From the NCBI GenBank assembly GCA_007570785.1, contig ML662442.1, positions 29,585,681 through 29,649,680 on the forward strand: a stretch of 64,000 nucleotides of DNA, written 5' to 3'. The position numbers were made by a program, and so were the translations under genes. The notes beneath the pieces are model-generated. The model saw only the letters and a program-made list of their open reading frames with translations. It made no database searches and had not been told where the DNA came from. Shown piece by piece: positions 47,869 through 59,150 of this stretch; positions within the stretch are counted from its first letter, which is position 1, and each line of letters starts with the position of its first letter. Origin of the DNA: Antilocapra americana. Its lineage: Eukaryota > Chordata > Mammalia > Artiodactyla > Antilocapridae.

Positions 47869-49569
47869 TGTATGGTACAAAGCCTGGACTGTCTAGTAGA
47901 GAGTAAACAAAGCTAGTGCAAAAGCATTAAAAAAATTTTTGGCTGCCAGTTTTGACTGGTAATATAGCTATGTAAAGTTTAGAAGAAGAGTTGGTAATAA
48001 GGTCTTTTCCACATCTGCTCAACTCTCCCATTACAGTGGGAATGGGCATAGCGTTGCTCCAATAAAACTTTGTTTACAAAGACAAGCAGCAGCCATATCT
48101 GGATTGTAGGGTCTACTTTGCTGATCCCTGGATTAAAATATAAAGTGAAATAGAAAACCTTACCATAATATTTCCCTATTACTTATCAGATGTTTAGTTT
48201 ACTTTTCTTAAATTATGTTTTAATTTAATGCTTTAATTAGTAACCTCTCTCCCCTTTAATTTCACTTTTTTTATTTACATTTTTGTGTGCTCCTGAGGTT
48301 TTGTAATTTTCAGCTACTTTTCTGGGCTCTCTGACATTGTCACCCAGCTGTCCAGCCTTCTGATCAGGAACCCCCATATCTAACCAATCTAACACTTACT
48401 GAGTTTCAGGAACGAATGGTAGTAAGGAAATGGTGATATTGGGTATAAAGAAAAAAAATAGAATCCCATGGATGTGGGTGGTCTTGGAAGACTCATTAGA
48501 AGAGGTGGAACTTGAGCTGACTCTCAAAGACCAGAGGGAAATTAAATTAGAAAAAAAAAAAGAGAAGAGTATTTCAATAACTAGTTGACAGGGGGAAGCT
48601 CACATATTGCTGCCCTCTCCCTTTTCATCCTCAGTTATATAGGATTCCGCCTTAGTCTGGTCCTTTTCAAGATCATTTCCTGGGGCATAGTGATAACAGT
48701 GTGACTTGTTTTCTTTGGGAATGGCATCTTTTGGATGATCTCTTTTCTTCCATATGCTTAGTAAGATGAAGGGGGAGTGCATTCAGACCTGCCCTGGGAA
48801 GGTCTGCAACCTGTGACCTAGACCAGTTTTATTTTAGGCCCTCTGGCAGACGGGCTTCTCCCTGGCCAGTTGGTGTCTTTTTGCATTGTGCCCCCTCCAG
48901 TCTTTTTTGCATCTGTGTGGTAGACAGGTATCACCTTGAGGGAAGGGAATAGGAAACCACCCAGCTTTCTTGGTTGTAGGCTACCTGTAAGATTAAATGT
49001 GTAAATGAAAGGAATCTTCTATGGGGATCTGTGTTCGCTCATTAGGAACATAACTTGGAATCTGGAATTAGGTTTATTCAAAAAAAAGAGAGACACTGTG
49101 AATAAGCTTTTATTTCTCTTCTGTGTACCTAGTTTCCTTTGGTCCTTGTAGGAGAAAGGGTGATTGTGGCCAGACGGAGGGTAGCTTGCCCTCTCTCAAT
49201 CTGTTTTCCTGTAAAATTGCATGCCATTCATGCTGTAAGAAAATAGATACAGCAGACCTAGTGAGGTATGGTCAGGGGACTAGGTGTCTAGGACTGAGCC
49301 CTGCACAGAGACAGTGAAGTCCTTGCAGTGGGGTGACTCCAGGGTGAATTCTTCCTTCTGCCAGTGTAGCTGCAGGCCTAGCAGGTGCCAGCCTAGATTT
49401 AGCAGCAGGATCTGAAATTCCCAGGACCTGTGGAGAGCCAGGTGCTCTGTCTCAGTTGCCTCAGGCTGCCTAAACAGATTCTCTACAAAAAGGACAACAC
49501 TTCTGCGTCATAATTTTACATTCTTGCTTTGTATTAAGCTTTGAAATTTGGTTTGTTTTTTATCTTTAT
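47869..49569. other. Intron 1 sequence with probable old repeat at 47935-48130
   Basis: The segment 47935-48130 ('ccaataaaactttgtttaca', 'ctttgctgatccctggat') looks like an ancient mammalian repeat. The rest has no recognisable feature. Confidence 0.4.
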
Positions 49570-49773
49570 GTGTGTTAGTTGCTCAGTCATGTCTGTTTGC
49601 GACCCTATGGACTGTAGTGTGCCAGGCTTCACTGTCTGTGGAATTCTCCAGACAAGAATACTGGAGCGGGTTGCCATTCCCTTCTTGAGGGGATCTTCCC
49701 GACCCAGGGATTGAACGTTAGTCTCCTGCGTTGCAGGCATATTCTTTACCATCTGCGCCACCAGGGAAGCCCC
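49570..49773 (-). mobile_element. Bov-tA SINE (left arm of an inverted pair)
   Basis: Reverse copy from GTGTTAGTTGCTCAGTCATG to GCGCCACCAGGGAAGCCCC. Confidence 0.9.
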
Positions 49774-49814
49774 TGGATAATTGCAAACGTATTTGGCGCT
49801 GGGTTTCATTTCTA

Positions 49815-50010
49815 AGGACTTCCCTGGTGGCTCAGACAGTAAAGTGTCTGCCTACAATGCGGAAGACCCGGTTTCAATCCCTGGGTAGGGACGATCCCCT
49901 GGGGAAGAAAATGGCAACCCACCCCATTATTCTCACCTGGAAAATCCTATGGACGGAGGAGCCTAGTAGGGCCACAGTCCATGGGGTCGCAAAGAGTCGG
50001 AATCCAGACT
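49815..50010 (+). mobile_element. Bov-tA SINE (right arm of an inverted pair)
   Basis: Sense copy from AAGGACTTCCCTGGTGGCTC to GTCGCAAAGAGTCGGAATCC, head-to-head with the SINE at 49570-49773 and about 40 bases from it. Confidence 0.9.
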
Positions 50011-50567
50011 AAGATCACATTAAAATGAACAAAGTTCCAGGACACTGATGTTTAGCTTCTGGATTGTTGGGAGTGTATAGTTTTTATGTTTATGTCTTTT
50101 TCCTGCATAAAAAATGGGCACATTTCTAATAAGTCTTAAGCAACAGCTGTGGGTGTATCTGTTGGACCACAGTGGTGTAATGAAAGACATCAAGGAACAT
50201 GAAGAGTGGGAATGTTACTATGAAGGGAACACATTGTCTTTGGAATTAGGTGAGGAATCTCAGTGGAATCATTAAAAACCCAAGGATGAAAATGTAAAGA
50301 AAGACCTGTACTCAGGACACTCTGGCTCTAGGAATTTGGCTTGCTTAGAAGCATAAGGAGAATGAGGCAGTGAATAAAACCACAGCATTTGATAGGTGAA
50401 CACTAAAGTGCTAATTGAATTTTGTGAGAACACTTAGGAGTGAAAAGGATCATATTTAAAAACAGAGCATGAGGGAATTAGAAAGGGAAATTTCTACATT
50501 TAAAATATACCAGACTTTAAGCAGTTGAAAGAGACCTCTGGGAAGACCTAGAGCTTCCCCTCATGCC

Positions 50568-50626
50568 CTGTACTTAGTTGTGTCGGACTCTTTGGGACCC
50601 CATGGATTGTAGCCCGCCAGGCTTGA
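50568..50626 (-). mobile_element. Bov-A2-type SINE fragment
   Basis: GTACTTAGTTGTGTCGGACTC through 'ggattgtagcccgccaggct', then unrelated sequence. Confidence 0.65.
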
Positions 50627-51339
50627 CACTGGCAGCAGCAATCCTGGGAGGCTCTGTGTGCTGATATAAATCCTTTTGGAAGAGGCCATAGGGGCAGAGG
50701 CCATTACCCCTACCATAGTTTGGCCTCAGGTCAAACTACTGGGAGGGAACAAAGCCCCGCCCATCAGCAGAAAATTGGATTAAAGGTTTACTGAGCTTGG
50801 CCTTGCCCACCAGAGCAAGACAATTTTCCCCAGAGCCAGCCCCTACTATCAGGAAGCTTGCACAAGCCCCTTATCCTTATCAGTCAGAGGCAGATAGAAT
50901 GAAAACCACAGTCACAGAAAACTAACCAAAATGATCAGGTGGATCACAGCTTTGTGTAACTGAATGAAACTGTGAGCCATGCCATGTGGGGTTACCCAAG
51001 ATGGATGGGGCCTTAGGAAAACTCCATTCTCAAAGACCAGGTAGCCTTCTTTGTCACTTTCTTCCTCACTGTTCACTTCTAGGAAAAAATAAATCCTTAA
51101 TTTTGAATGCTTTAAAATTCTGATTAAAAAGTCTTCAAATACAGAGTTTAAGACTGGGCTAAGTAAATTTGCCAAGTAAATCTGAGTATAAAAACAATAC
51201 ATGGAGTTTTAGTATTTAATATTTATCATAGCTAATATTACGTACATAGAAAAAAATATTGACCCAGATGAATGAATTAACAATTAGAAAATAATATGGT
51301 TTACTGGATTCTTCTCCCTTTTTCTTTAAAACCGTGCAG
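50627..51339 (+). other. FAM184A: Distal intron 1 and exon 2 acceptor
   Basis: No recognisable repeat. The last bases carry a pyrimidine tract (ttcttctccctttttcttt) and GTGCAG, the splice acceptor of exon 2. Confidence 0.6.
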
Positions 51340-52194
51340 GTAATATATGCTTTGAACACAAAAAATGATGAGCACGAATCTGCAATTCAAGCCCTCAAGG
51401 ATGCTCATGAAGAAGAAATCCAACAAATTCTTGCAGAAACAAGAGAGAAAATATTGCAGTATAAAAGCAGAGTAACCGAGGAGTTAGACCTTAGGAGAAA
51501 GATTCAGGTTTTAGAAGCATCCTTAGAAGATCACATAAAAATGAAGCAGCAGGCTTTGACAGAATTTGAGGCTTATAAGCACAGAGTAGAGGACTTGCAG
51601 CTTTGTGCAGAAGCCCAGCATGTCCAGCGCATAGTAACCATGTCTAGAGAGGTTGAGGAGATTAGAAGGAAATTTGAGGAAAGATTACGGAGTTTTGGAC
51701 AACTCCAGGTACAGTTTGAAAAAGACAAACGGTTGGCGTTGGAAGATTTGAGAACCGCTCACAGACGGGAGATCCAAGAGCTGCTGAAGTGCCAGCAGGA
51801 TCACAGTGCCTCAGTCAACACGGGGCAGGAGAAAGCGGAGGAGCTGCACCGGATGGAGGTGGAGGCCTTAAATGAGACTCTGGAGGAGCTCAGGCTCGAG
51901 CGGAAGAAGCTCATTGAGGATTATGAAGGCAAGTTGCATAAAGCTCAGTCCTTTTATGAACATGAGCTGGATACTTTGAAAAGGTCACAGCTTTTTACAG
52001 CAGAAAGCCTCCAGGCTAGCAAAGAAAAGGAAGCAGATCTTAGAAAAGAATTTCAGGGACAAGAAGCAATTTTGCGAAAAACCATAGGAAAATTAAAGAC
52101 AGAGTTACAGATGGTACAGGATGAAGCTGGAAGTCTTCGTGATAAATGCCAGAAGCTTCAAATAGCGCTGGTTACAGCGGAGAACAATGTTCAG
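51340..52194 (+). CDS. FAM184A: FAM184A exon 2 (residues 46-330), main coiled-coil exon
   Basis: An 855-base phase 0-0 exon bounded by a pyrimidine-rich acceptor ending GTGCAG (51334-51339) and the consensus donor CAG|GTGAGT. It encodes 285 residues, nearly all of heptad-type coiled coil rich in Glu, Lys, Leu, Gln and Arg, starting VIYALNTKNDEHE. As I recall, the Pfam FAM184 domain falls in this N-terminal region (roughly residues 55-265). There is no signal peptide, membrane segment or catalytic motif. The frame stays open six codons past the donor to a TAG, which is read-through into intron 2. FAM184A is little characterised; a scaffolding or structural role would be inference only. Confidence 0.96.
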
Positions 52195-52361
52195 GTGAGT
52201 AAAGAATAGTATACTCAACATGTGGATTTCCGCCGCCTCCCTGTTTTGTCTTTTTCTTTTTGATTGGGCCACTTTTTTTTTTTTTCATTTGGCATTTTTT
52301 TCTACTTTTGTGAGAAGATCAGTGGAAGAGTAATCTTTATTAGGACTTAATTTATTTTTAC

Positions 52362-52557
52362 TAGGACTTCTCTGTAGGTCAAATGGTAAAGAATCGCCTG
52401 CGATGCAGGAAACCAGGGTCTGATCCCTGGGTTGGGAAGTTTCTCTGGAGGAGGGAGTGTCAGTCTGCTCCAGTACTCTTGCCTAGAAGAGAAGCCTGGC
52501 GGGCTGCAGTCCATGGGGTCACAAAGAGTCGGACACAACTGAGCGACTAACACAAAC
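52362..52557 (+). mobile_element. Bov-tA SINE in intron 2
   Basis: AGGACTTCTCTGTAGGTCAA head through GACACAACTGAGCGACTAAC. Diverged. Confidence 0.87.
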
Positions 52558-52658
52558 ACAGTCTTTATTACCCTGTAGCTGTTATTTCCTATAGCAATTT
52601 CAGATATTAAAGGCCCAAAAAGATAAGCTTAAAACCTTGTTGATTGTTTACAAGAGGA

Positions 52659-52718
52659 TTTTATTTAAATAATATATTAATATTATTAATATATTAATAT
52701 ATATTAATATATTAATAT
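52659..52718. repeat. A/T-only low-complexity tract, partly palindromic
   Basis: About 60 bases of pure A and T built from ATATTAAT-type units, largely self-complementary. Confidence 0.85.
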
Positions 52719-53102
52719 CACTAATGATGGTTTGTACATTCTTTGATATACAGACACTGAACAAAAAATTAACATTGCTTTATAAGCCTGAATTAAGTAG
52801 GGGTATAGAACAATTTCTGAAAGAAGAAGCCAAAGAGTCTCTATGGAAAGTCTCTTAGTTTTATTGGCATAGAAAATTTCATAGGTGTGTTTTTAATATC
52901 TGTGCAGCATTTAAATATATTGGAAAGGGTTGCATAGCCAACGTGAAGATCACAAGGTATGCGTCACTAATACAGATAGAAAACTCGAGGTATTGTTAAG
53001 TTTGACTTTTGAATAGGAGATAGTTGCTGCTGGATGTTTACATAAATTATTTAGCTTAGTATCATTCTTACATATTGATAATGGCTATTTGATCTTTCTT
53101 AG

Positions 53103-53238
53103 GTTCTTCAAAAACAGCTTGATGATGCCAAGGAGGGAGAGATGGCCTTATTAAGCAGGCACAAGGAGGTGGAAAGTGAGCTGGCAGCAGCCAGAGAACG
53201 TTTACAACAGCAAGCCTCAGATCTTGTCCTCAAAGCTA
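53103..53238 (+). CDS. FAM184A: FAM184A exon 3 (residues 331 to first base of 376)
   Basis: A 136-base exon between acceptor TTTCTTAG (ending 53102) and donor GTATGT at 53239. It encodes 45 complete residues beginning VLQKQLDDAK and ending SDLVLKA, plus the first base of a Ser codon completed by exon 4. It continues the coiled coil. It is too short to stand out as an open frame, and I found it by joining protein reading across introns. The length is not a multiple of three, so skipping this exon alone would shift the frame; skipping exons 3 and 4 together (318 bases) would not. Confidence 0.95.
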
Positions 53239-53459
53239 GTATGTCCGACCACAGTTCTTAGTGTATTCCTCAGCTAAAACCAACACTTAAATGTTAATTC
53301 AAGACAAAACTAGCCTTTTTTATTTTCTCATATTTTAAAATTATGTAGGTTCTAAATATGTCAAAGGGTTCTGTTATGTTATTGATTAATTATAAGAGAA
53401 GCAAATGATAACTTTTAGGAATGTATTTCTATAAAAAATTAAATTTCATAGGTTTTTAT

Positions 53460-53632
53460 TGTTTTTTTTAAAGTCTTTATTGAATTTTTGAATTAATAGT
53501 ATAATTTCTGTTGTATGTTTTGGTTTTTTGGCCATGAGGCACGTGAGATCATAGTTCCCTGACCAGGGTTCGAACCTGTACGCCTGCAGTGGAAGGCAAA
53601 GTCTTAACCACTGGACTGTTAGAGAAGTCCCA
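53460..53632 (-). mobile_element. CHR-type SINE, reverse, in intron 3
   Basis: Read on +: a T-rich start, 'ggccatgaggcacgtgagat', 'ttccctgaccagggttcgaa', 'cttaaccactggactgtta', ending GAGAAGTCCC. This is the reverse of a tRNA-Glu-derived CHR SINE. Confidence 0.82.
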
Positions 53633-54029
53633 AGAGTTATAGGTTTTAGCACCAATAAGGCAGTCACTAAAAGAAAAACACTCTAAGAGGTTTCTTTGTC
53701 CTTTAAAAACATGTCCTTTTAAAACATAAATATTTTAAAATGTTTAAATTGGTGGAACCGTATTTCAGTTACAGCAGCCTCATTTCATTTGGTTTATTGG
53801 TAAGGATCATTGCCTACCCGGAAGCTGGGCTGCCCCTTGTGATGTGACTCACGTGCCCAGAGGAGGCGGGTGGCCCGTCTCAGTCTGAAGTGACATTTTG
53901 CCGAGGTGTTTGGTGAGCCCAGGGAGGCCTCTGAACCAGTTCTGTGAGGATGTCATCTGACTGATGGGCTCATCAGTGAATCCCAGATTACCCTGCCCCT
54001 GAAGGAGCAGCTTTTGAACTTTCCTGTAT

Positions 54030-54190
54030 CTGAGAAGCACCTGGACAGCTTGTACCACCACAGGTGCTGGGCCCCAAGCCCAGAGTTTCTGATGAGTAGG
54101 TCTGGGGTGGGCTTCATTTCTCGCTGGTGGTCCCAGATACTGCCTGTGCTGTTGGCCCAGGGCACTTTGAGAGCCATTGTTCTAACACTT
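54030..54190 (-). mobile_element. MER5A (hAT-Charlie) remnant in intron 3
   Basis: Reverse MER5A blocks: 'aagcacctggacagcttgta', 'gctgggccccaagcccagag', 'tttctgatgagtaggtctgg', and 'ttgagagccattgttct' close to the MER5A terminus. Confidence 0.75.
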
Positions 54191-54838
54191 GCCTTGAGAA
54201 ATTTTTCTCTTGTTCACTTTTCACCTCTCTAGCTGTGTTTATATCCTCCCCCTGCCCTTCCCCCCCTTTTTTTAATGCTGTTGTCATTTATTTCAGTTTT
54301 TCATAACCTTGCTCTTCTTATCTGTCTCTTACTCTGCCTTAGTTCTGTATCAGGTCTGTTGTCTAAAACAAATTTAGTTTCAACCAGACTGCTGCCTGCC
54401 ATCTTTACTTGCTGCATACAGATTTCTTCCTTTTTATGTTAGAATTTGGGGAAAAAAAAGATTGGAAAAGAATAAGTGATTCATTTTAGTGCCACAGGGC
54501 TACGCAGCGCATCTTCTCTTACTTTGTTTTACTCCCAAGACTTTTATATGTACCCTGAGGAGTTGTTTCTAGTTCAACTTAAATAGCTTGAAATCTTCAA
54601 AAATTATTGGAATGGTCCTTGGTGCAGGGAGCAGCATCAGTGATGTAATACATATTGTAATAAGTACTTGGATAATAAGTATTCCCAAGGTCAATATTTC
54701 TATTGGAACCAAAGAACTATTTGTACGCACAGACCTTTTGTTTTACCTAGGTATTAAGTACATTGTGTCATTAACTATAAACTATTTTGTACCACAAGGT
54801 AACAGATTTTAATTTGGGGCTTTCTTTTGGGGTGTTAG

Positions 54839-55020
54839 GTCATATTGGAATGCTTCAAGCAACTCAAATGACTCAGGAGGTTACAATTAAAGATCTAGAA
54901 TCAGAAAAATCAAGGGCCAATGAAAGATTATCTCAGCTTGAAGAAGAAAGAGCTTTTCTGCAAAGCAAAACTCAGAGTCTGGATGAAGAGCAGAAGCAGC
55001 AGATTTTGGAACTGGAGAAG
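54839..55020 (+). CDS. FAM184A: FAM184A exon 4 (residues 376-436)
   Basis: A 182-base exon that enters in phase 1 (GT completing AGT, Ser, with the A of exon 3) after the acceptor GGTGTTAG, and leaves in phase 0 at GAG AAG before the donor GTAGAG at 55021. The product reads SHIGMLQATQ onward and ends QQILELEK, all heptad-like coiled coil. Translation past the donor runs into proline and histidine codons and a stop, which marks intronic sequence. The donor lacks the optimal +4/+5 bases (GTAGAG), so it may be weaker than its neighbours. Confidence 0.95.
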
Positions 55021-55296
55021 GTAGAGTCTTGGAGGAACACCACCCCCCCACACCACCCATGAAAGGAAAAGAAGAAAAGTCCAGTTTTATTCTTTTTCAG
55101 ATTTGATTTAGAGTGTTTACTTCTGTTTCATAGTAACAGTCTATTTCTTAACTATAGTAATTTTTCATTTTTGTTTTGAGAAAAGGTATAAAGCTGGATT
55201 ATCCCATATTGGGTATATGTTCAAAATATTTTTCATAACAATTTGTAATGTAAAAACTTAGGACATTTCACCCTATTTCAGGCTAGAAACTGAATA

Positions 55297-55519
55297 GATG
55301 CGTACTAAGTTGCTTCAGTCATGTCCGATTCTTTGCTACCCTGTGTACTGTAGCCCACTAGGCTCCTCTGTCCATGGAATTCTCCAGGCAAGAATACTGG
55401 AGTGGGCTGCCTTGCCCTCCTCCAGGGGATCTTCCCTACCCAGGGATCAAACCCATGTCTCTTATGTCTCCTGCATTGGCAGGCGGGTACTTTTACCATC
55501 ACACTACCTGGGAAGCCCC
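55297..55519 (-). mobile_element. Bov-tA SINE in intron 4
   Basis: Reverse copy from GATGCGTACTAAGTTGCTTC to CACTACCTGGGAAGCCCC. Flanks (ctgaatagat / ctaaatagaa) may be a diverged TSD. Confidence 0.88.
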
Positions 55520-56619
55520 TAAATAGAAGGTATATTATGGTTAATCATACTTACTTTTCTATTCGTGAAACATATTGTGTATACACCTAGAAAATATCTG
55601 TAAAACTGAAAAGGATGACAAGAACCATGCCCTGAAAATACATATACCAACATACTGAATTTCTAAATTAAATAAAACCTGTTATATGTAGAGTAGTTGC
55701 TTGAATATTTGTTCCAATTTTTCACATATCTGCAATACCAGATGGGAGCTTGAGACACTCTTTCACCTTCTTTCAACAACCAGGTGTATTGAAAAATGTC
55801 TATTTACCTTGCTCACTTCCCGCTCACTCCGCCCCCGGTACGGACTGGCTTCTCTTGTTACCAGACCACAGGCTCAGCCTCCGCCTCCATCGACGTTCTG
55901 GTTGCTGGACTCGGGGGGATCTCGTCTTCCTGTGGTCCTGACTTGTGTCTGATTCACAAGCGTCTCTGGTCCTCTCACACTTTCCTCCTGTCTCCCTGGC
56001 CCTGCAGTCTTGTCTGGGAGCTTCCTTCCTCCATCTGTGTTCCTTTGGTGTTCCTCTTGCATTCTCAACTCATTCCACAAGCTCATCCATTCCAATAACT
56101 TGTTCAGTGGTAGCTCCCCAAACCATCCGTCTAGGCCAGATCTGTGTCGCCCCTTCTTCCTCCCTCCCCACTTCCCTGGTTGGACCCTGACTGGTAGGGT
56201 GCCATAGGTAGACGCTATGATCTCTAATGGGGGGCACTTCATGTCCGAGCTGTGAAATGAAAAGACCCTGGGGGTGATGGTGGTAAAAAGACCCTTACAA
56301 TGCTCCGTCTGAGTATTCAAATAGGGGCTCTGGTTTCTGGGGACCCCAAGTCAGGGAGAGCTGAAGAGGGATTGGGATCCAGTCCTAGAATACTGCTCTG
56401 AGCCCTGAGCCCCTTATACCACAATCCTTGTAGGGGAGGCTGGAAGGGAAGGGCTGAGGCCTAGGCTGGCTCAGGCCAGAAAGAAAGAGGCTGGGAATTT
56501 CTGTTTATCTATATCTTCTGGCTTTGACAGGAAAGAAAGTTCAGTGCCTTACATTCAAGAATCTTCCTAGGGCTTTCCCCCTGTATCAGGCCTTGGGAAT
56601 AATTATAATCTCTTATGAT

Positions 56620-56850
56620 GTAAAATAATTGCTAACAACTATAAAATATTTACAGTGGGCTGGGAATATCGCTAAATATTTGGGGGCATATTATCTGATC
56701 TTTAGCAACCCTGTAATATAGGTTCTACCTTATCACTCCCATTTCACAGTATGCACTCATGGTTCCCACGGTCACATGACTAAGTGGCAGAGCTGGAACC
56801 TGAACCGAGGGCTGTGAGACTCCAAAACCCATGTCTGCACCTCTATGTTA
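56620..56850 (-). mobile_element. MIR SINE in intron 4
   Basis: Reverse MIR blocks: 'tagcaaccctgtaatatagg', 'gtcacatgactaagtggcag', 'agctggaacctgaaccgagg'. Confidence 0.75.
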
Positions 56851-57469
56851 TGTTGCTTTCTGTGATGTGAGGACCTTGTATTTCCTTCTGGGTAGTTCCA
56901 GAGACCCGCAGACTGGGCCAGGAGGCAGGTAGATGGCAGCAGGATGGCTCTGCCCACCGAGGAGGCATCAGTGACTCAGAGGAGGTGTGTCTGTCTTCCA
57001 AGAGTCTTACAGAGCAGCAAGCAGGGCTTCTGCTCAGCCCCTTGAGAGAATTCAAACATCTTTCAACCTCATTGTCTTCAAGTTGTACTTCCTCACCTTC
57101 CTGTTCTGTAACATCCCATAACTTGTTGAAAGACTAGCCCTTACCCAATACCCTCACCCTCCATTTCCTCCTTTCAGTCTGGCTCCCCCCACCCCACCTC
57201 CGCTCTATTGAACTGGAGCCTAAGGCATCAGTGGGAACACCCCCCCACACACACACCCAGAAGCTGTACCCATTTTCTCAGCAGCACTCACCCCTCTTGG
57301 ACCAGCATTTGTCTCTGCGATGCTGACCCCTCCTGGCTCTCCTCCTTCCCCTGTCACTCATGACTCCCTCACTGGCTCCTCGTTCTTCTCCTGCTCCCTG
57401 ATTTCAGGCCCTCCCCAGAGTTCTTCCTTTCTTTGTTTCCTTTCTGCTCCTTCCACTTCACAAGTTGTC

Positions 57470-57535
57470 TTAGTTTGCTGGGGCTGCTATCACAAAATGC
57501 CATAGCCTGGGTGGCTTAAACAACAAACATTAAAA
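57470..57535. mobile_element. Ancient repeat fragment
   Basis: 'agtttgctggggctgctatc' followed by 'gggtggcttaaacaacaaac', a widespread old mammalian repeat motif. Family not assigned. Confidence 0.45.
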
Positions 57536-57889
57536 ATCAATGAGTAAAAATTAAAAATTTTTTTAAAAAAATATCAGTCACTTAAATCACAGTGATTTCT
57601 CTTTGCCATCAGAATAGACTCTAGAGTCCTTAGCATAAAAGACGCCTGGTCATCATTTGACCCTGCCTGCTTCTGAGCCTCCCTCCCTCTCCACTCCCAG
57701 CCTGGAATCCTGTGTTCTCGCCACACTGCTCAGCTGCATGGCCATCTAGCTCCCGGACTTCACCACCTGGTGGGCTGAATGCCGGATGGATGTGATTAGG
57801 AATGCAGGCTTCAGACATCAGATCTAGATTTGAAATTTTCTCACCTCTTGTTTCCTGATGGGCTTGTAAGAATTAAATGAGAGAATGTG

Positions 57890-58070
57890 TCATTCTCATC
57901 AGCTCAGCTGTGTTCCCTTCTGGAACGCCTTTCCTGACCTCTCTTCCTCTTTCTCTCTCTCTCACACACCCCCCATGTCATCTCCCACCCCATCCAGGTT
58001 AAGCTCCTTTCCTGTATATTCCCACAACACGTGATGTATGCTCCTTTCATAGAACTTGAAAAATTTCATT
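57890..58070 (+). mobile_element. L2-like LINE fragment in intron 4
   Basis: Blocks 'ttctggaacgcctttcctga' and 'aggttaagctcctttcctgt' are typical of the L2 3' region. Confidence 0.45.
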
Positions 58071-58447
58071 GCCGCAGTCTTTTGACTTTTTTCATCATTG
58101 GACTGTTAGTGTTTAAAAGGTTTAAATGTTGATACAGTTGTATCGACTAATATCATATGACAGGGTATTGGTAAGCCATTTTGTGTACCACTTCAACATG
58201 AAGGAAGATTTTTTTCTCTTAAGCCTGCACAAGTGCTGACTCACACTTGGTTCTAACCTAATAATAGTGTATTTTATCATTGTCTTTAAAAGTACTCATT
58301 TTGGCTGGGCCACCTTGTAGAACACCCAATGATGTATTCTCAGGTACATGGTCTAATCCTGTAGCACTCAGTTCATCCAAGTTTATCTAAAATACTGATA
58401 ACAGTAATGAAAAAAGCAGATTGACCTTTATTTCTGTTCAATTTTAG

Positions 58448-58645
58448 AAAGTAAACGAGGCAAAGAAAACTCAGCAAGAATATTATGAGATGGAGCTAAA
58501 AAACTTGCAAAGTAGACTGGAAGGGGAGGTGGCTCAGTTGAATGAGGCCCATTCTAAGACTTTGGAAGAATTAGCTTGGAAGCACCACATGGCAATTGAG
58601 GCTGTCCACAGTAATGCGATTAGGGATAAGAAAAAAATGCAGATG
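58448..58645 (+). CDS. FAM184A: FAM184A exon 5 (residues 437-502)
   Basis: A 198-base, 66-codon phase 0-0 exon after acceptor CAATTTTAG and before donor ATG|GTGAGT at 58646. It begins KVNEAKKTQQ and ends RDKKKMQM. The coiled coil continues and includes the segment ELAWKHHMAIEAVHSNA, one of the few stretches with aromatic and His residues. Being divisible by three, it could be skipped without a frame change. The open frame continues briefly into intron 5 before a stop. Confidence 0.95.
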
Positions 58646-59150
58646 GTGAGTAAAACTTCAGCTTCACATTGAATTATAAATCGGTGGACTTTTCTATAAT
58701 GACCCAGTTGCTATCTCCTAACCACTCTGAAAATCTTGGTTCAAAGGGTTCAAAGAGTAACATACATAAAAGTTCCTACAGGAGCTGTCGTTTATTAAAT
58801 TGATTTGAGGCATTTCTACTTTGTATAGCCATCGTGGAAACACTCCCTTGATCTTGAGCTGTCTCTTCATCAGACAACAACATCGGTTTCTCCTCAGGAA
58901 GCCTCATTAGTTGGAGCACTTATTTTCCTGGAGACAGTTTCCTTCCCTGGGAAAATGATATGTTTTTTGTTTTATTATTGCCCTTAATTAAGTAATAAGC
59001 TTGCTAATTGTAATACATGACAGACAGTAATTGTATAGTAGAAAAAGAAAGGTACCTGACAGATGGGGGCCTTAACACTGAGCCTTTTGCTTACTAGCTG
59101 CTTTTTCTTGGGTCCCAAAGGCTGTACCTGAGGCTGCTCATTTGAAGATA

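Noticed and set aside
55701..56320. Overlapping ORFs on both strands in intron 4 (83-148 codons)
   Set aside because: G+C-richer intronic sequence opens several frames at once; no family resemblance and no splice context.
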